Origin: Syntrophaceae bacterium UBA5619 | GTDB taxonomy: Bacteria > Desulfobacterota > Syntrophia > Syntrophales > UBA5619 | Direction of reading: 5' to 3' | Assembly (NCBI GenBank): GCA_002424545.1 | Contig: DIKL01000099.1 | Location: 1,750-37,675 of the forward strand | Length of the DNA stretch: 35,926 nt | Shown: positions 33,056-35,926 of the stretch, piece by piece | How the letters are laid out: each line of letters opens with the position of its first letter | Position numbering within the stretch: the stretch's first letter is position 1 | Position numbers and translations under genes: made by a program | Notes under the pieces: generated by a model | Databases searched by the model: none | Told to the model about the DNA's origin: nothing | What the model saw: only the letters and a program-made list of their open reading frames with translations

Positions 33056-34304
33056 TTCGTAGTTCCCCCGTCAGATACCGCCAGATCATCAACAGCGCGG
33101 CCTGCGAGGCGAAGACCTTGTTCCTTCGTCGATCCCAGCGGAAGGTGTGAGGACGGCAGACGGTCTTCCCGCCGTCGGCCAGCGCGATGAAAACCGTTCC
33201 CACCGGTTTCGCCTCGGTCCCGCCGGAGGGGCCGGCCACTCCCGTCACGGCGACGCCCAGATCGGTTCCGGCCGACTCCCGGGCGCCCTCGGCCATCAGC
33301 CGCGCCGTTTCGGCGCTGACGGCCCCGTGTTCGCGGATCACCGCTTCCGGAACGCCGAGAAGGGCGGTTTTGGCCGCATTGCTGTAGGTCACGAAACCGC
33401 GTTCGAGAAAAACCGAACTGCCCGGAATGTCGGTGAGACGATCCGTGATCAGGCCGCCCGTGCACGACTCGGCAACAGCCAACGTCAGTCTCCGCTCCGT
33501 CATCCGCCGGGCCACGTTCCCCGCGAGCGTCTCGTCGCCCATTGCGAAGATATGCTTCCCGAGCCTCGCCTCCACCCGTTTCCGCGCCTCGCGGAGCTTT
33601 TCGGCGGCCGTCTCCGCGGAGGCTTCCCGGACCGTCAGCACAAGGTGGTTCTCCGGAAAATTCGGGTAGAAGCCGATCCCGACCCCGAGGCCGGTCAGAT
33701 CGGCATCGGCCATCGCATCATCCACCGCCGCTTCGGGGAGACCGAAAAGCTTGAAGGTGAGCGTCTCCACGTGCAGCGCGGCTCCCGGAAACGCTTTCCG
33801 GAACAGCGGAATCACCCCCTCAAAGAGCATCCGCTTCGCCTCGGCGGGAACGCCCGGGATGACGGCGACGATCCGCCCCTCCCGCCGCAGCGCGAAGCCG
33901 GCGGCCGTCCCCGCCGGGTTGGGGATGATTTCCGCCCCATCCGGGAAAACGGCCTGCTTGGCGTTGTTCTCCGTCCAGCGGAGCCCCCGCCCCTCGAAGA
34001 TGCCGCGAACATGCGCGAGAACGGCCGGATCGCTGTACAGCCCCAGACCGAAGGCCTTCGCCAGGGCCGCCGTCGTGATATCGTCGGCCGTGGGACCAAG
34101 CCCTCCGGTCACGATCACCGCATCGACACGCGCCAGCAGGTAGGCAAGCGCGTCATGGATGGCGACGTCGTCATCGCCCACGGAGATCATCCCCGCGACC
34201 CCCCACCCCTGCTGCTGCATCGCGCGGGAGATCAGCGCGGAATTGGTATCCTGGATCCGACCGCTCGTCAACTCGTTTCCGATCGTCAATATTCCGATTT
34301 TCAT
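33045..34304 (-). CDS. cinA: CinA: competence/damage-inducible protein with NMN amidohydrolase domain
   Basis: A 419-aa two-domain protein. The N-terminal molybdopterin-binding-like domain (1-170) has IGNELTSGRIQDTN and VTGGLGPTADDITT. The C-terminal PncC-type domain (about 260-415) has AESCTGGLITDRLTDIPGSS and GVAGPSGGTEAKPVGTVFIA, consistent with nicotinamide mononucleotide deamidation for NAD recycling; the N-terminal domain may act on ADP-ribose. It is the first gene of the recA block. The ATG at 34304 has only a weak GGGA nearby. Confidence 0.95.
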   Translation of the reverse strand: MKIGILTIGNELTSGRIQDTNSALISRAMQQQGWGVAGMISVGDDDVAIHDALAYLLARVDAVIVTGGLGPTADDITTAALAKAFGLGLYSDPAVLAHVRGIFEGRGLRWTENNAKQAVFPDGAEIIPNPAGTAAGFALRREGRIVAVIPGVPAEAKRMLFEGVIPLFRKAFPGAALHVETLTFKLFGLPEAAVDDAMADADLTGLGVGIGFYPNFPENHLVLTVREASAETAAEKLREARKRVEARLGKHIFAMGDETLAGNVARRMTERRLTLAVAESCTGGLITDRLTDIPGSSVFLERGFVTYSNAAKTALLGVPEAVIREHGAVSAETARLMAEGARESAGTDLGVAVTGVAGPSGGTEAKPVGTVFIALADGGKTVCRPHTFRWDRRRNKVFASQAALLMIWRYLTGELRNDG

Positions 34305-34335
34305 GCAATCCCTCTATATTTGTTTTTGCGGCGGT

Positions 34336-34365
34336 AAACTAACCTCTTTTCACCCGCGCTGTCAA
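34336..34365 (-). promoter_or_regulatory. Candidate promoter of the cinA-recA block
   Basis: Minus-strand TTGACA (34360-34365) followed after 18 bases by TAGTTT (34336-34341), a half-matching -10. The cinA ATG lies about 25 bases past the expected start. Confidence 0.45.
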
Positions 34366-34376
34366 TCACGACTTCC

Positions 34377-34410
34377 GGTCGGCAACGCAATCGTTGTTCC
34401 GTTGCCGACC
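34377..34410. repeat. 11-bp perfect inverted repeat between cinA and dinB
   Basis: GGTCGGCAACG (34377-34387) is repeated inverted at 34400-34410 with a 12-base loop. No T-run follows on either strand, and both neighbours are transcribed away from it, so it is not an obvious terminator. It could be an operator or a structural element. Confidence 0.65.
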
Positions 34411-34454
34411 CCTGCCGACTTTCCGCGAAACCCTCCCCGGCTTTGAAAAATCCC

Positions 34455-34481
34455 TTGACAATAGAACGATGGTTCTATTAT
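34455..34481 (+). promoter_or_regulatory. dinB promoter
   Basis: A perfect -35 TTGACA (34455-34460) is followed by TATTAT (34476-34481) after only 15 bases. The spacer is filled by the palindrome described at 34461-34478. The dinB ATG is 51 bases downstream. Confidence 0.6.
34461..34478. promoter_or_regulatory. Probable LexA operator (SOS box), GAAC-N4-GTTC type
   Basis: ATAGAAC-GATG-GTTCTAT is a perfect 7-bp inverted repeat with a 4-base centre, placed exactly between the -35 and -10 of dinB. Its core is the GAAC-N4-GTTC of the Firmicute/Cheo-type LexA box. A repressor here would block RNA polymerase. LexA itself is not in the window. Confidence 0.72.
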
Positions 34482-34532
34482 ACCGGGAACCGGGAGAAGG
34501 CAAGGGTTTTTTTATCCGGAACAGGTTGCGCC

Positions 34533-35843
34533 ATGAATGAGATCATTTTCAGCCTCCGCAGTTGGCCGCGGGCAATCCTCCACGTCGACGGGGATGCCTT
34601 CTTCACCTCCTGCGAGGAGGCCATCCATCCGAAACTGAAGGGGAAACCGCTTATCACGGGGGGCGAGCGGGGGATCGTCGCCTGTGCGAGCTACGCGGCC
34701 AAAAGGCTGGGAATCAAACGCGGGGTCGCCCTCCACGAGGCGAAGCGGATCTGCCCGGGGCTGATCGTCCTCCCCTCCGACTACGAGACCTACAGCCTCT
34801 TCTCCCGGCGGATGTTCAACATCATCCGCCGCTTCACCCCGCAGGTCGAGGAGTACTCCATCGACGAGGCGTTCGCCGACCTGACCGGGATGAGGCGGTC
34901 GCTTCGGTCCTCCTATGAGGCCATTTCCCTGAAGATCCAGACGGAGATCGCGCGGGAGCTGGGAATCACCGTATCCGCGGGCCTGAGCCTCACGAAGGTC
35001 CTCGCCAAGATCGCCTCCAAGCACCGGAAACCGATGGGCTTCACCGTGATCCCGGGAAGGGCCATCGCCGCCTATCTGGAGACGCTGCCCGCGGAGAAGG
35101 TCTGGGGGATCGGCCCGGCGACGACGGACTACCTCGCCAAGATGGGCGTCAAGACCGCGCTGGAGTTTGCCTGCCTTTCCGAGAAGACGGTGCGGGAAAG
35201 ATTCACCAAACCCGGCGTGGAGATCTGGCGGGAGCTCCGGGGGGAATCGGCCTATCCCGTCCTGCCGGAGGAGAAGAGCGTCTACACCTCGATCAGCAAA
35301 ACGAAAACCTTCGCCCCGGCGACCTCCGACCGGGACTACCTCTTCGCCCACTTGCTGAGGAACCTGGAGTCGGCCTGCATCAAGGCGCGGCGCTACGGCC
35401 TCGCCCCCCGCAGGATCGCCGCTTTCCTGAAAAAGCGGAACTTCGACACGGAGGGCCGGGAGGCGAAACTCAACCGCCCCTCTTCCCTTCCGTTGGAGCT
35501 CTCCGAGCTGCTCCGCGGCCTGTTCAACGGGATGTACAAGCGCTACGAACTCTACCGGGCGACCGGCGTCGTCCTGATGGATCTCGTCCAGGACACGCGG
35601 ATCCAGTACTCCCTCTTCGAGGACCCGCTGAAGGCGGAGAAGATCCGGGAGCTCTACGAGGCGGTCGACGCCCTCAGCGGCAGATACGGGAAGCACACCC
35701 TCCACCTCGGCGCCTCTCACCCCATCGAGGTCCGGGGCCAGGGCCGCCGCGGAACGCCGACCGTCCGCGAACGGACGCAACTCTACGGCGAGACCCGCCG
35801 CAAACACCTGCCCCTGCCGCTGTTCCAGGGGGAAGTCCGATAA
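34533..35843 (+). CDS. dinB: DNA polymerase IV (Y family)
   Basis: A 436-aa translesion polymerase. Catalytic acidic residues are Asp19 in HVDGDAFFTSCEE and Asp111-Glu112 in EYSIDEAFADLTG; Phe23-Phe24 holds the usual steric-gate position. An HhH segment (EKVWGIGPATTDYLAKMGV, about 196-214) and the little-finger domain (about 245-360) follow. The C-terminal HLPLPLF (425-431) resembles the QLxLPLF beta-clamp-binding peptide, so it is probably processivity-clamp dependent. The ATG at 34533 is preceded by AGG at a suitable distance; an earlier in-frame ATG (34443) would lie upstream of the promoter and is rejected. The operator in the promoter points to SOS control. Confidence 0.95.
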   Translation: MNEIIFSLRSWPRAILHVDGDAFFTSCEEAIHPKLKGKPLITGGERGIVACASYAAKRLGIKRGVALHEAKRICPGLIVLPSDYETYSLFSRRMFNIIRRFTPQVEEYSIDEAFADLTGMRRSLRSSYEAISLKIQTEIARELGITVSAGLSLTKVLAKIASKHRKPMGFTVIPGRAIAAYLETLPAEKVWGIGPATTDYLAKMGVKTALEFACLSEKTVRERFTKPGVEIWRELRGESAYPVLPEEKSVYTSISKTKTFAPATSDRDYLFAHLLRNLESACIKARRYGLAPRRIAAFLKKRNFDTEGREAKLNRPSSLPLELSELLRGLFNGMYKRYELYRATGVVLMDLVQDTRIQYSLFEDPLKAEKIRELYEAVDALSGRYGKHTLHLGASHPIEVRGQGRRGTPTVRERTQLYGETRRKHLPLPLFQGEVR

Positions 35844-35926
35844 AAAAGTGTGGCCCAATGTCGTGCTCTCATCAATAAATGGAACGACACCGTAATCATG
35901 AAACCTAAAACTGGCCAACGGTTTTG
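35844..35926. other. Trailing sequence after dinB
   Basis: An AT-richer 83-base stretch cut by the window edge. No terminator hairpin or complete gene is visible. The abrupt change in composition could mark the edge of a mobile or intergenic element, but nothing here identifies one. Confidence 0.3.

Noticed and set aside
34443-34532. Upstream in-frame ATG for dinB (30 codons earlier)
   Set aside because: It would place the start codon upstream of the -35/-10 and operator sequences; the ATG at 34533 fits the promoter and the normal DinB N-terminus.
34512-35918. 468-codon open frame on the minus strand covering dinB
   Set aside because: Opposite the well-supported DinB gene; its composition is typical of an antisense shadow. 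The segment past 35844 alone looked faintly protein-like but is too short to call.

Overview
The window (about 36 kb, GC-rich, no rRNA or tRNA genes seen) looks like the chromosome of a Gram-negative anaerobe of the Desulfobacterota (Deltaproteobacteria), most like Syntrophales. That placement is inferred from the gene mix: a membrane pyrophosphatase, a second-type EF-G, a PaaK/ACT pair, a GAF-GAF sigma54 activator, BamD with RND/TolC export, and cinA-thpR-recA-recX-alaS. No phage, CRISPR array or complete insertion sequence is visible.

Layout. (1) 1-209: 3' end of hppA with a strong terminator. (2) 235-1113: a gene-poor interval holding three hairpins, a possible 65-aa minus-strand gene and a good match to a sigma54 -24/-12 promoter. 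(3) 1114-7269: a minus-strand block with two or three small genes or hydrolases (67-aa and 72-aa proteins, an HD phosphohydrolase), a GerMN protein, an EF-G paralogue and the sigma54 activator. (4) 7362-9554: plus-strand acyl-CoA dehydrogenase and a PP-loop tRNA-thiolation-like protein. (5) 9571-19749: a long minus-strand run, in transcription order thioredoxin, BamD, two TolC-type proteins, an RND adaptor lipoprotein, an RND pump, a PG0541-type small protein and a DUF4301 protein. A clear sigma70-like promoter lies at its head. (6) 20008-20736: an MTAP/PNP-family phosphorylase with its own promoter. (7) 20765-22979: minus-strand PaaK, a double-ACT protein and an unrecognised internally duplicated protein. 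(8) 23170-28227: plus-strand MBL hydrolase, M16C protease, lipoprotein and flavodoxin. (9) 28237-34304: minus-strand cinA-thpR-recA-recX-alaS. (10) 34533-35843: dinB, with a perfect GAAC-N4-GTTC palindrome inside its promoter that looks like a LexA operator.

The most interesting points are the compact sigma54 promoter / small ORF / terminator unit just downstream of a sigma54 activator that carries a GAFTDA loop (505-830); the Gram-positive-type SOS box in front of dinB; the duplicated CQLG-repeat protein co-transcribed with PaaK and ACT; and the thioredoxin-bamD-tolC-tolC-RND-PG0541 run. All functions are assigned by reading motifs by eye; no database search was possible.
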